12,995 nucleotides of DNA from Clostridia bacterium (lineage in GTDB: Bacteria; Bacillota; Clostridia; Oscillospirales; CAG-272). A model generated the notes under the pieces. The model did no database searches and was not told the origin of the DNA. It saw nothing but the letters and a program-made list of their open reading frames with translations. Positions 1-6,417 of the stretch are shown here, one piece after another. Position 1 is the first letter of the stretch; every line of letters begins with the position of its first letter. The DNA lies in contig CAAGKS010000114.1 in the NCBI GenBank assembly GCA_900770605.1, positions 1-12,995 on the forward strand. The letters run 5' to 3'. The position numbers were made by a program, and so were the translations under genes.

Positions 1-2
1 GC

Positions 3-65
3 GAGCCCAACAGCCATAAGGCACACGAGGTTCTTCACACACATTATATCAAGCGCGGTCTTTAA
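3..65 (+). CDS. C-terminal end of an unidentified protein (partial)
   Basis: An open frame runs in from the left edge and stops with TAA at 63-65, nine bases before a strong rho-independent hairpin. That placement is typical of the end of a + strand gene. The last 20 residues, ending HYIKRGL, are rich in His and charged residues and look like a soluble protein tail. I do not recognise the family. Frame 1 is also open, to a stop at 67-69, so the frame choice is a preference based on residue composition. A minus-strand start at 44 reading off the left edge was considered but has no ribosome binding site. Confidence 0.45.
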   Translation, partial: EPNSHKAHEVLHTHYIKRGL

Positions 66-73
66 TTAAGCGT

Positions 74-112
74 GTCCGCAGAAAGCAATTATGCTTTCTG
101 CGGACAATTTTT
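74..112 (+). terminator. Rho-independent terminator
   Basis: A perfect 14-bp stem pairs 74-87 with 92-105 around the four-base loop ATTA, and a run of T follows at 108-112. The T run is only on the + strand side, so it ends the gene entering from the left edge. Confidence 0.9.
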
Positions 113-147
113 ATGTAAATAATTTAGTGTAAATTATTTGAAAATAA

Positions 148-176
148 TTGACATAGATATTTATATATGATATAAT
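148..176 (+). promoter_or_regulatory. Sigma-A promoter, full consensus with extended -10
   Basis: The -35 box is TTGACA at 148-153 and the -10 box is TATAAT at 171-176, both exact consensus, with a 17-base spacer. A TG at 168-169 adds the extended -10. Transcription would start near 183, leaving a leader of about 25 bases before the ATG at 209. A full-consensus promoter suggests strong, weakly regulated expression of the membrane protein that follows. Confidence 0.9.
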
Positions 177-208
177 TATTAGGTAAATAGCTCTTTGAGA
201 GGTATAAT

Positions 209-865
209 ATGAATAAAAAGAATTTTAACTTAACATTGATGATAGCTGCGGCGGTATTCGCCGTTATCGCGATTATCCTTTTGATCGTTGGCATAGTTTA
301 TAGCGGTGATCATGTGTTTACAAAAATAATGATCTTCGTAGTTGCTGCGCTCAGCTTGGCTTTGGCAGGTGAGCTTGCATATCTGTGCTTTATTTCCGTT
401 GATAAGCAGCAGAATTTCTTCTTGTATGACAGCAAGACTAAGAGAAATATTCCCGTTGATCAGTTGACCTTTGGTCTTATCAACAACAGAATGAATAAAT
501 TCTTTGCTGGTTACGCTGCCTCTGAGGGCAAGATCTGGACTGATGGCATACTTGATAACCCTGAGCTTGATATGGCAGAGGAATTCAAGCCTGTTGTTGC
601 TTATAAGCTTTTGTTCAACATCGCGCATATGAACGTAGATAATGGTTGGAAGTGCTTTGAGGTTGCTTCTGCTCAGACCGTTGATTTTATCTGCAAGGGA
701 CTTGAACAAAACGGCGATAACGAGATCGCTAAGAATCTTCGTCTTATGAAGGCGGCTCAGCCTTTTCAGATTACTTACGTAAAGCAGTACCTTGTAAATA
801 ATAAGTCGTATTTGCAGGCAAAGATGTTCAGATACGTAAGAGATAACATCGAAAAATTCCAGTAA
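209..865 (+). CDS. Hypothetical two-helix membrane protein
   Basis: This 218-residue protein is not one I recognise. Residues 1-6 are polar and basic, two hydrophobic helices span about 9-31 and 37-62, and the rest (about 65-218) is a soluble, charged, mostly helical-looking domain. The short loop between the helices (YSGDHVF) should lie outside, which puts both the N-terminus and the large C-terminal domain in the cytoplasm. No catalytic or binding motif is visible. The ATG is preceded by GAGAGG at 197-202 with a six-base gap. The gene is monocistronic: its own consensus promoter lies 33 bases upstream and a terminator begins three bases after the stop. A membrane-tethered structural or stress role is possible, but nothing in the sequence establishes one. 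Confidence 0.85.
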   Translation: MNKKNFNLTLMIAAAVFAVIAIILLIVGIVYSGDHVFTKIMIFVVAALSLALAGELAYLCFISVDKQQNFFLYDSKTKRNIPVDQLTFGLINNRMNKFFAGYAASEGKIWTDGILDNPELDMAEEFKPVVAYKLLFNIAHMNVDNGWKCFEVASAQTVDFICKGLEQNGDNEIAKNLRLMKAAQPFQITYVKQYLVNNKSYLQAKMFRYVRDNIEKFQ

Positions 866-868
866 GCG

Positions 869-909
869 AAAACGATTGCCTCAAAAAAATATCAAGGCAA
901 TCGTTTTTT
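869..909 (+). terminator. Rho-independent terminator
   Basis: The stem pairs 869-881 with 895-907 (13 bp, GC-containing core at 873-880) around a 13-base A-rich loop, and a T run spans 904-909. It separates the upstream membrane-protein gene from the HPr-kinase-like operon. A weaker reverse function is possible because A bases precede the stem. Confidence 0.85.
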
Positions 910-950
910 CTTGTAAAACCATATAACGCTGTTTCGCGCAGGGGGACATA

Positions 951-1667
951 ATGTTCAGTATTCAGATAGCCGGCATAAACGTTGCTATAAAAAATAAATA
1001 TGATTACGTTAAGGATCTTTGCAGAGATTACATAGTTGACGACAGCGTAGCTCCTGATATTCTCGTAGATATCACCGAGGAAATGATAGATGAGGAAATG
1101 GAGCGCGCAACCATTGAGGTATCCCGCGGTTATGCGGAGGGAATATGTGTTTACAGAGCGATCTGTGTAAGACTTCCTATTGATTTTCAGGCGTACCTTT
1201 TCCATAGCGCCGTTATTGAGTATAAGGGCGACGGTTATGCCTTTTCTGCAAAGAGCGGAACGGGCAAATCAACACATATTGCATTGTGGAGAAAGCATTT
1301 TGGGCCGGACGTGCATATAGTCAACGGCGACAAGCCGATACTCAGATTTATTGACGGTGAGCTTTACGCCTTTGGAACGCCTTGGTGCGGAAAGGAAGGC
1401 TGGCAGGCTAATAGCAAGGTAAAGCTCAAAGCCTTGTGCTTCCTTGAAAGAGCAGAGAAGAATTCCATCAATCAGATATCTGCTTCCGATGCGATAGTAA
1501 GAATATTCCATCAGATACTTATGCCTGAGGATCTGCAAACGGTCGATTCACTCATTCCGTTGCTTGATCAGACCTTGCGCACAGTACCGTGCTACTTGCT
1601 TTCCTGTAATATAAGCGAGGACGCCGCGCGCATCGCATACGAAAAAATGAGTGGTAATAAGAATTAA
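951..1667 (+). CDS. HPr kinase/phosphorylase-like P-loop protein of the PqqD-associated type
   Basis: The 238-residue product has an N-terminal segment of about 80 residues, then a kinase core resembling the C-terminal domain of HPr kinase. His85 in LFHSA matches the conserved His ahead of the P-loop. The Walker A motif SGTGKST lies at 102-108, Asp127 in VNGDKPIL matches the acidic catalytic position, and TPWCGK at 143-148 is a box I associate with this subfamily. It lacks the full N-terminal domain of true HPr kinase (about 310 residues), so carbon-catabolite control is unlikely. Relatives occur in lasso-peptide and other RiPP clusters, where some phosphorylate a peptide, and beside PqqD-like proteins, as here. 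The start follows AGGGGGA at 940-946. The gene ends 15 bases before the PqqD gene, suggesting one operon. The actual substrate is unknown. Confidence 0.8.
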   Translation: MFSIQIAGINVAIKNKYDYVKDLCRDYIVDDSVAPDILVDITEEMIDEEMERATIEVSRGYAEGICVYRAICVRLPIDFQAYLFHSAVIEYKGDGYAFSAKSGTGKSTHIALWRKHFGPDVHIVNGDKPILRFIDGELYAFGTPWCGKEGWQANSKVKLKALCFLERAEKNSINQISASDAIVRIFHQILMPEDLQTVDSLIPLLDQTLRTVPCYLLSCNISEDAARIAYEKMSGNKN

Positions 1668-1682
1668 AGGAGATTAGCTGAA

Positions 1683-1949
1683 ATGACTATAAAGAAGGGC
1701 TTTGTTGTTAAGGAGATCGCAGGACAGTACGTTGTTGTTGCTCTTGGCGAGGCAAGCAAGGTGTTCAACGGTATCATCAAGCTCAATGAGAGCGGAAAGA
1801 TCATATGGGAAATGCTTGCAGAGGGTAAATCGCGTGACGAGGTAGTCGATGCGATCCTTGCGGTATATAATGATGCTGAAAGAGAAACTGTTGAGAAGGA
1901 TTTTGATAACTTCGTTGAAATATTAAAGGGAGCGAATATCATTGAATAA
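1683..1949 (+). CDS. PqqD family protein (RiPP recognition element fold)
   Basis: The 88-residue protein has the layout of the PqqD family: beta strands at residues 6-20, the motif LNESGKIIWEML at about 34-45, then two helices with EVVDAI and VEKDFDNFVEIL. PqqD-like domains bind leader peptides of ribosomally made peptides and hand them to a modifying enzyme. No radical SAM enzyme, cyclase or precursor-like ORF is visible in this operon. AAAGGAGA at 1666-1673 precedes the ATG by nine bases. The stop overlaps the next gene's TTG start by eight bases, so translation of the two is probably coupled. Stand-alone PqqD-like proteins beside HPr-kinase-like genes are common in Clostridia, and their function is largely unassigned. 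Confidence 0.85.
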   Translation: MTIKKGFVVKEIAGQYVVVALGEASKVFNGIIKLNESGKIIWEMLAEGKSRDEVVDAILAVYNDAERETVEKDFDNFVEILKGANIIE

Positions 1950-2424
1950 TCAGGAATTCAATCTTGCCGATGCTATTGACGTGATCGAAGAGGTGCTTGC
2001 AAGCGGGGGAGAGTTTCATATTTGTCCCAAGGGAGTAAGTATGCTTCCGCTGATAGTACAAGGGCGGGATAGCGTTGTTTTGAAAAGAGATTTTGTAAAC
2101 GTTGCAAAAAAGCACGATATAGCCTTTTACCGCCGTAAAAACGGACAGTTCGTTCTGCACAGAGTAATGAAGGTGTGCGAGGATAATACTTACGTTATGT
2201 GCGGTGATAATCAGACCGTGCTTGAGAAAAAAGTTCCTGCGGCGTGTATTATAGGTGTCGTTTCTTCTATTGTCCGTAAGGGAAAGAAGGTCGATCTTAA
2301 CGGATTTGCATATTCGGCGTACGTCGTATTGTGGACGAAGATGATCATAAGAAAGCCTTGCAAGCTTTTTATCCGCGCCGTAAGAAAATTATGCAGAATA
2401 GTACGTGGATTATTTGCAAAATAA
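1942..2424 (+). CDS. S24/S26 family peptidase-like protein (signal-peptidase fold)
   Basis: The 160-residue product carries the signal-peptidase-like core. GVSMLPLI holds the expected nucleophile Ser33, FVLHRV contains His73 where ER-type/SipW-type enzymes use a His and bacterial type I enzymes use a Lys, and CGDNQ at 87-91 matches the conserved GDN box. Unlike LepB or SipW it has no N-terminal membrane anchor. The basic C-terminal region (about 123-160) includes one moderately hydrophobic stretch that may touch the membrane. The start codon is TTG, supported by AAAGGGAG at 1925-1932 nine bases upstream and by coupling to the PqqD gene. By context it may trim a peptide or protein handled by the two upstream genes; that is inference. 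Some S24/S26 proteins in such clusters may not be active proteases. Confidence 0.8.
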   Translation: MNNQEFNLADAIDVIEEVLASGGEFHICPKGVSMLPLIVQGRDSVVLKRDFVNVAKKHDIAFYRRKNGQFVLHRVMKVCEDNTYVMCGDNQTVLEKKVPAACIIGVVSSIVRKGKKVDLNGFAYSAYVVLWTKMIIRKPCKLFIRAVRKLCRIVRGLFAK

Positions 2425-2443
2425 TTTGATAAGGTGAAACTAA

Positions 2444-2812
2444 ATGAAGGTAATAAATTTTATAGCTAACTGTATATGGGTATTGCTTGGCGGACTTTTT
2501 TCAGCGCTTTCATGGTGCTTGTGCGGACTTGTACTTTGCATAACTATTGTAGGTATTCCGCTTGGCGTTCAGTGCTTTAAATTCGCAAAGGTATCCTTTG
2601 CTCCTTTTGGAAAGAAGATAGAGATCCACTTTGACAAGCATCCTATCGCGAACGTGCTTTGGCTGCTGCTCTTTGGCTGGGAAATGTGCTTGGCTAACTT
2701 TATCTCCTCTCTCTTGTGCTGTGTGACTATAATAGGCATTCCCGCAGGGATTCAGGGCTTTAAGCTTTGCAAGCTTTCCGTAGCACCCTTTGGAGCTACT
2801 ATAACGAAATGA
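2444..2812 (+). CDS. yccF: YccF family membrane protein (DUF307)
   Basis: The 122-residue protein consists of two copies of the YccF inner-membrane domain. Each copy is a hydrophobic helix, then an ITIVGIP or VTIIGIP box, then a FKxxKxSxAPFG box (about 32-57 and 89-119). The internal duplication is plain by eye. The function of the family is unknown. AAGGTGA at 2431-2437 gives a six-base spacing to the ATG. The gene begins 19 bases after the peptidase-like gene with no promoter or terminator between, so it is probably the last gene of the HPrK-like/PqqD/S26-like operon. Whether its role relates to those genes is not clear, because yccF is found in many unrelated contexts. Confidence 0.85.
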   Translation: MKVINFIANCIWVLLGGLFSALSWCLCGLVLCITIVGIPLGVQCFKFAKVSFAPFGKKIEIHFDKHPIANVLWLLLFGWEMCLANFISSLLCCVTIIGIPAGIQGFKLCKLSVAPFGATITK

Positions 2813-2838
2813 ACCGAATATAAAATTATGCCGCAGAA

Positions 2839-2867
2839 TTGACAAAACAGTCGTTTTGCGGTATAAT
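2839..2867 (+). promoter_or_regulatory. Sigma-A promoter for lgt-like gene, with internal dyad
   Basis: TTGACA at 2839-2844 and TATAAT at 2862-2867 are exact consensus boxes separated by 17 bases. The spacer contains an inverted repeat, CAAAAC (2843-2848) and GTTTTG (2853-2858), flanked by a second matching pair CCGCA (2831-2835) and TGCGG (2857-2861). These could be a repressor site covering the promoter. Transcription would start near 2874, about 30 bases before the ATG at 2905. Confidence 0.85.
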
Positions 2868-2904
2868 TGTATCATATGATATTTAATTGATATTTGGAGG
2901 GCGT

Positions 2905-3696
2905 ATGTTCCCATATGAAATATTTCCAGGAGTGGATCTGTATTTAATAATGATATGCTTGGCGGCAGTATCTGCGATCGTTGTGTTCCGCTTCTTTGCT
3001 GATAAGCTCAAGCTGCGCGCGAAAATTCAAAATTTGTGTATGGTCAACGCCGTTGTCTCAATAATGGTGGGATATTATTCTGCGGTTTTGTTTCAGGCGT
3101 TTTATAACATAAAGGAGTATGGCGAGTTCAGGATCGATTCAAGCACAGGCGCTACGTTTTACGGTGGCTTGATCGGTGGAGCGGCGTGCTTCTTAGCGAT
3201 CTATTTTATTGCAGGTAGATTTATATTCAAAAAGGATAACGAGCATATCGGGCTCTTTTGGAGCATCGCCGATATTGCCGCGGCGTGTATATCTATTGCG
3301 CATTGCTTTGGCAGAGTAGGATGCCTTATGGTTGGCTGCTGCTATGGTGCTGAAACGGACGCGTGGTACGGCATCTATATGGTGTCCCTGGGCAAGCGCG
3401 TAGTTCCTATACAGCTTTACGAGGCTATCGTTCTCGCGTTGTTGTTTGCATTCTTCGTATACCGTATCCTTAAAAAGAAGACCTACAATCTGCAGCTTTA
3501 TATGGCTATCTACGGCATTTGGAGATTTGCGATAGAGTATGCAAGAGATGATTACAGAGGACATTCCCCCGTAAGCTTCTTCACGCCCTCGCAGCTCACG
3601 GCAATATTGATGGTGATAGGTGCAGTTGCTCTGATCCTTCTCCAAAAATACCTTATGAGGAAACTAAATGAAAAACAGTGTAGCGCGCAGGAATAA
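2905..3696 (+). CDS. lgt: Prolipoprotein diacylglyceryl transferase (Lgt family)
   Basis: Lgt transfers diacylglycerol from phosphatidylglycerol to the lipobox cysteine of prelipoproteins in the cytoplasmic membrane. The 263-residue product is polytopic and carries the family boxes: GATFYGGLIGG at 82-92, HCFGRVGC at 133-140 with the essential Arg137, GCCYG at 144-148, PIQLYE at 168-173 and WRFAIEYAR at 206-214. Length matches the family. The ATG at 2905 follows GGAGGG at 2896-2901; an in-frame TTG at 2887 lies upstream of that site and is an unlikely start. The GCxxxGCCYG version is a Gram-positive variant, so an Lgt-like paralogue cannot be excluded. The last 29 bases overlap the next gene, implying coupled expression. 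Confidence 0.85.
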   Translation: MFPYEIFPGVDLYLIMICLAAVSAIVVFRFFADKLKLRAKIQNLCMVNAVVSIMVGYYSAVLFQAFYNIKEYGEFRIDSSTGATFYGGLIGGAACFLAIYFIAGRFIFKKDNEHIGLFWSIADIAAACISIAHCFGRVGCLMVGCCYGAETDAWYGIYMVSLGKRVVPIQLYEAIVLALLFAFFVYRILKKKTYNLQLYMAIYGIWRFAIEYARDDYRGHSPVSFFTPSQLTAILMVIGAVALILLQKYLMRKLNEKQCSAQE

Positions 3697-4471
3697 TACG
3701 CGCATTGTCGCGTTGATCGCCTTTGCTTGTATGCTCGTATGCGAGGTCTTTGGCCCAAAGATCTTCTCGGGTGTCAGCGGTGGTGACTGGATATACGGCA
3801 TGCTCTCAAGGTTTTTCGGCGGAGTTGCTTGCTTGGCGCTGATAAGCACATTTTTGTCAGTGAACTTTTTGAAGTTCAAGGCTTCTCTTAAAAAAACGCT
3901 GATATTTTTGCCTTGTATGCTTATAGCCGTAAATAATTTCCCGTTCGCTTCTATGATATCGGGAGATGCATATATCAATTGGGATATCAAAAGAATATTG
4001 CTATACGCCTGCCTGTGTATCAGCGTAGGTCTGTATGAAGAAATGGCTTTCAGAGGCTGTATCTTTTCTTTCGTTTTGCAGAGAAGGGGAAGAAGGGTGA
4101 TCGACGTTTTCTGGTCGATAGTCATTTCCTCTGCGATATTCGGTGTAGTACACGTGGTAAATATGTTTTTGGGCGCAGATCCCGGAGCTACCTTGCTTCA
4201 AATCGGATATTCATTTTTGATCGGCGGAATGTGCTCGGTGATATTGGTAAAGACCCATAATATTTGGTTTTGCGTTATATTGCACGCGGTCTATAATTTT
4301 GCAGGCGGCGTAGTCCCGAATTGCGGCGGCGGTATTATATGGACAGTTTCCGAGGTCGTGCTGACGGCGGTGGTGGCTATTCTGGTTGCCGTTTACGTAA
4401 TATACACCCTCTGTAAAATACAGCCTGAGGACATCGAGGGAGTTTTCAAAAAGAACGAGGCACAGGAATGA
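3668..4471 (+). CDS. CPBP family intramembrane glutamic endopeptidase
   Basis: The 267-residue membrane protein has about seven or eight hydrophobic segments. It shows the three family motifs: EEMAFRG at 124-130 with the paired glutamates 124-125 and Arg129, FGVVHVVN at 158-165 with His162, and HAVYN at 206-210 with His206 and Asn210. CPBP (Abi/CAAX-protease-related) enzymes cleave within the membrane; bacterial members have been tied to bacteriocin self-immunity and to protein maturation. The ATG lies seven bases after GAGG at 3657-3660 and starts inside the lgt coding sequence in another frame. The N-terminus is basic (MKNSVARRNN), followed by the first helix. Substrates are not predictable from sequence; coupling to an Lgt-like gene may mean a link to envelope lipoproteins, which is inference. 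Confidence 0.9.
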   Translation: MKNSVARRNNTRIVALIAFACMLVCEVFGPKIFSGVSGGDWIYGMLSRFFGGVACLALISTFLSVNFLKFKASLKKTLIFLPCMLIAVNNFPFASMISGDAYINWDIKRILLYACLCISVGLYEEMAFRGCIFSFVLQRRGRRVIDVFWSIVISSAIFGVVHVVNMFLGADPGATLLQIGYSFLIGGMCSVILVKTHNIWFCVILHAVYNFAGGVVPNCGGGIIWTVSEVVLTAVVAILVAVYVIYTLCKIQPEDIEGVFKKNEAQE

Positions 4472-4511
4472 TACGCGGCTGATACGGACGTGGGCGTTTT
4501 TATATTGAATC

Positions 4512-4549
4512 TAAAGTCGGCAGGGAAGTCATAACCCCTGCCGACTTTA
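4512..4549 (+). terminator. Strong hairpin, terminator of the lgt-CPBP unit
   Basis: A perfect stem of 14 bp pairs 4512-4525 with 4536-4549 around a ten-base loop. It contains the GC-rich core GTCGGCAGGG. The T run is interrupted (AACGTTTTAAAA follows), so termination is less certain than for the other hairpins here, but the position 40 bases after the stop fits. Confidence 0.7.
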
Positions 4550-4550
4550 A

Positions 4551-4590
4551 ACGTTTTAAAAGCGTTTGGCCTAAGCGTTTCTACGCGTTT
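4551..4590 (+). promoter_or_regulatory. Four helically spaced CGTTT boxes, possible LytTR sites
   Basis: CGTTT occurs at 4552, 4563, 4576 and 4586, so the copies are 11, 13 and 10 bases apart, close to one helical turn each. They lie about 65-105 bases upstream of the -35 box of the LytTR gene. The copy AGCGTTTGG at 4561-4569 matches eight of nine positions of the published LytTR-type consensus [TA][AC][CA]GTTN[AG][TG]; the others match less well. Autoregulation by the LytTR protein is a reasonable inference. Confidence 0.4.
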
Positions 4591-4655
4591 TTTACATATT
4601 AAACGCCATAAATCTGCTTTTTACCCTATAAAATCTACCACTTAGGTAAAATGAC

Positions 4656-4684
4656 TTTACAAAAAAATAAAAAAATGGTACAAT
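4656..4684 (+). promoter_or_regulatory. Sigma-A promoter of the LytTR/LiaF-like operon
   Basis: TTTACA at 4656-4661 and TACAAT at 4679-4684 are separated by 17 bases, with a TG at 4676-4677 forming an extended -10. The inverted repeat TTTTTACC (4618-4625) and GGTAAAA (4645-4651) sits directly upstream of the -35 box and may be an operator. The start of transcription would be about 15 bases before the TTG start codon region. Confidence 0.75.
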
Positions 4685-4706
4685 TAATTCATCGGAGGTG
4701 ATGTGA

Positions 4707-5162
4707 TTGAGGATCAAAATAGAGATCGCAGATGACAACGAGGAGATAATAATACGTTGCCACGAGCGTGACACCCGAATACTTGAGATAGAGCGCGCGG
4801 TTGAAAACGTGCTTAAGGGCAGCGGAGAGCTGGTGCTGTATTCGGCTGGGGCGGAGTTTTACGTTTTAAAGAGCGATATTATATTCTTTGAGAGCGAGGG
4901 CGACAAGATATACGCCCAGACAGAGAACAAGCGCTATGTAACGAGCTATAAGCTCTTTGAGCTTGAGGATATGATGCCGAGCTATTTTGTTCGTGTATCA
5001 AAATCAACAATAGCAAACGTAAAGCTGGTATCGTCTATGCGGCGTGAGATGACGGGAAACGGCGAGATCACCTTCAAAAATTGCGACAGATGCGCGTATT
5101 TCTCGCGTGGATATTATAAAAAGTTAAGACACAAAATTGATGAAGTGAGGTTTGGAAAATGA
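4707..5162 (+). CDS. LytTR domain DNA-binding response protein without receiver domain
   Basis: The 151-residue protein has about 45 N-terminal residues with no recognisable receiver domain, then a LytTR DNA-binding domain at about 45-145. Family marks include DIIFFESEGDKIY at 57-69, YFVRVSKSTIANVK at 93-106 and YFSRGYYKKLR at 131-141. Such short LytTR proteins usually control the membrane protein encoded next to them and are often autoregulated. The start codon is TTG at 4707, placed just after GGAGGTGAT at 4694-4702; the nearby ATG at 4701 and GTG at 4703 lead to early stops in other frames. The gene overlaps the following gene by the sequence ATGA, giving tight translational coupling. No histidine kinase is present, so the signal is unknown. 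Confidence 0.9.
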   Translation: MRIKIEIADDNEEIIIRCHERDTRILEIERAVENVLKGSGELVLYSAGAEFYVLKSDIIFFESEGDKIYAQTENKRYVTSYKLFELEDMMPSYFVRVSKSTIANVKLVSSMRREMTGNGEITFKNCDRCAYFSRGYYKKLRHKIDEVRFGK

Positions 5163-5857
5163 AAGCTTGGAAAATTGTTTTAGGATTGATACTTATCATA
5201 TGCGCGGTGCTTTTGATACTTGAAGCGGTTGGCGTAGTGCTTCCTCTGACGAGTATTGTCGGTGAGATCAGCTTTTGGCAGGCTGTTGGCGGAATATTTT
5301 TGGTATGCGGAATAGTAGCCCTGATATCTGAAAAAGAGTTTTTTGGAATTTTTGTGCTTCTCGGATTTCTGTTTATGATATTTGAGAGAAATATTGCATA
5401 CGTATGCGGTATTGAGGGCGGAAATATTATCAACAATTGGCTTGTCTTCGGTTGCTCGTTGCTGCTTACGGCTGGATTTATGTTTCTTACTCCAAGCTCC
5501 AAGAAGAAAAAGAGCAAAAGCTCCTGCAAGGCTCAGATGAGCGGATCGGTAATATATATCGATTGCGCGGAGTTTGGAAACACGGAAATGGAATATACCC
5601 TCAATAACAAATTTGGCGCTATTGAGGTGCATTTTGAAAACGTGGATAGCTACAATGGTCGCGGAACGTTGTGTATCGACAATAGTTTTGGCGCGATCGA
5701 AGTTAACGTTCCGGATAACTGGAAGATAGATGACGATGATCTGGTAGTATCTCTCGCATCTCTTGAAATAGAAGGCTCCGAAAAGGGTTCCAACGGACCT
5801 ACGCTTAAATTAAAGGGTAAAGTGTCCTTTGGCGCGATAGAGATAGAAAGAGTGTAA
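5159..5857 (+). CDS. LiaF-like membrane protein with repeated FGAIEV motif
   Basis: The 232-residue protein has four membrane segments at about 5-27, 35-57, 61-79 and 93-111, a basic linker with KKKKSK at 115-120, and a beta-rich cytoplasmic domain at 130-232. The motif FGAIEV or FGAIEI recurs at 152-157, 177-182 and 224-229, as in LiaF C-terminal domains, where each repeat is a turn of a beta-helix-like fold. LiaF proteins sense cell-envelope stress and restrain a regulator. In this pair the partner is a LytTR protein instead of a LiaSR two-component system. The ATG at 5159 overlaps the preceding stop. A regulatory interaction between the pair is inferred from the coupling and from the frequency of LytTR plus membrane-protein pairs in Firmicutes. 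Confidence 0.85.
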   Translation: MKAWKIVLGLILIICAVLLILEAVGVVLPLTSIVGEISFWQAVGGIFLVCGIVALISEKEFFGIFVLLGFLFMIFERNIAYVCGIEGGNIINNWLVFGCSLLLTAGFMFLTPSSKKKKSKSSCKAQMSGSVIYIDCAEFGNTEMEYTLNNKFGAIEVHFENVDSYNGRGTLCIDNSFGAIEVNVPDNWKIDDDDLVVSLASLEIEGSEKGSNGPTLKLKGKVSFGAIEIERV

Positions 5858-5864
5858 AGCAGAT

Positions 5865-5900
5865 AATAAAGAGGGCGGGAGATCCGCTCTCTTTATTTTT
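5865..5900 (+). terminator. Rho-independent terminator
   Basis: The stem pairs 5865-5878 with 5884-5897 around a five-base loop (GAGAT), with one G-U pair at 5874-5888. A T run spans 5896-5900. It closes the LytTR/LiaF-like operon. Confidence 0.9.
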
Positions 5901-5930
5901 GCACTTTTTTTAGAAAATTTCAAAAAGCTA

Positions 5931-5959
5931 TTGACTTTTTCGTTTTCGTATGTTATCAT
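5931..5959 (+). promoter_or_regulatory. Sigma-A promoter of the yerC-like gene
   Basis: TTGACT at 5931-5936 and TATCAT at 5954-5959 have a 17-base spacer, and TG at 5951-5952 forms an extended -10. Transcription would start near 5966, about 25 bases before the ATG. Confidence 0.85.
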
Positions 5960-5990
5960 ATTAAAGTAATAAAGCATAGGAGGCGATACT

Positions 5991-6278
5991 ATGAATCTGG
6001 ACGAAAATATTGGTTATGAGTTACTTGTGAAGGCAATAGTTTCCATTGACAACGAGGAGGACTGCAAGGCGTTCCTTGAGGATCTCATCACTCGCAAGGA
6101 GCTTCTTGATATTGCTCAGCGTATGCACGTTGCTAAAATGCTTTCAGAGCAGACCGTGTATAATAAGATCGTTGAACAAGCAGGCGCCAGCACGGCAACC
6201 ATCAGCCGCGTAAATCGAAGCTACGCCTATGGCTCAGGCGGATATGCCAAGGTTTTGGAGAAAATAAAGGATAAATAA
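5991..6278 (+). CDS. yerC: YerC/YecD family TrpR-related regulator
   Basis: The 95-residue protein matches the YerC/YecD branch of the TrpR superfamily. The segment ITRKELLDIAQRMHVAKML (33-51) is the conserved helical core, and TVYNKIVEQAGASTATISRV (55-74) is the helix-turn-helix with the recognition helix around ASTATISRVNR. Unlike E. coli TrpR there is no evidence that it binds tryptophan; the role of the family in Bacillota is not firmly established. An AGGAGG at 5978-5983 lies seven bases before the ATG. The gene is monocistronic, with its own promoter and terminator. No dyad resembling an operator is obvious at its promoter. Confidence 0.9.
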   Translation: MNLDENIGYELLVKAIVSIDNEEDCKAFLEDLITRKELLDIAQRMHVAKMLSEQTVYNKIVEQAGASTATISRVNRSYAYGSGGYAKVLEKIKDK

Positions 6279-6302
6279 TCGAATTTTATTTTTTAAGGCA
6301 AT

Positions 6303-6338
6303 AAAAGGATAGTGATTTATACGTCACTATCCTTTTTT
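6303..6338 (+). terminator. Rho-independent terminator
   Basis: The 13-bp stem pairs 6303-6315 with 6324-6336 around an eight-base loop, and T bases run from 6333 to 6338. It closes the yerC-like gene. Confidence 0.9.
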
Positions 6339-6417
6339 ATTTTGTGGCAGTAATTGTTTGAAATTTAAAAAATTGAATTGAGAATAATATAAACAGTGAA
6401 ATGAAAGGAGGTTGAAA

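Noticed and set aside
1..44. Minus-strand start of a signal-peptide-like ORF reading off the left edge
   Set aside because: The ATG at 42-44 (complement) has no ribosome binding site, and the adjacent terminator is oriented for a + strand gene ending there.
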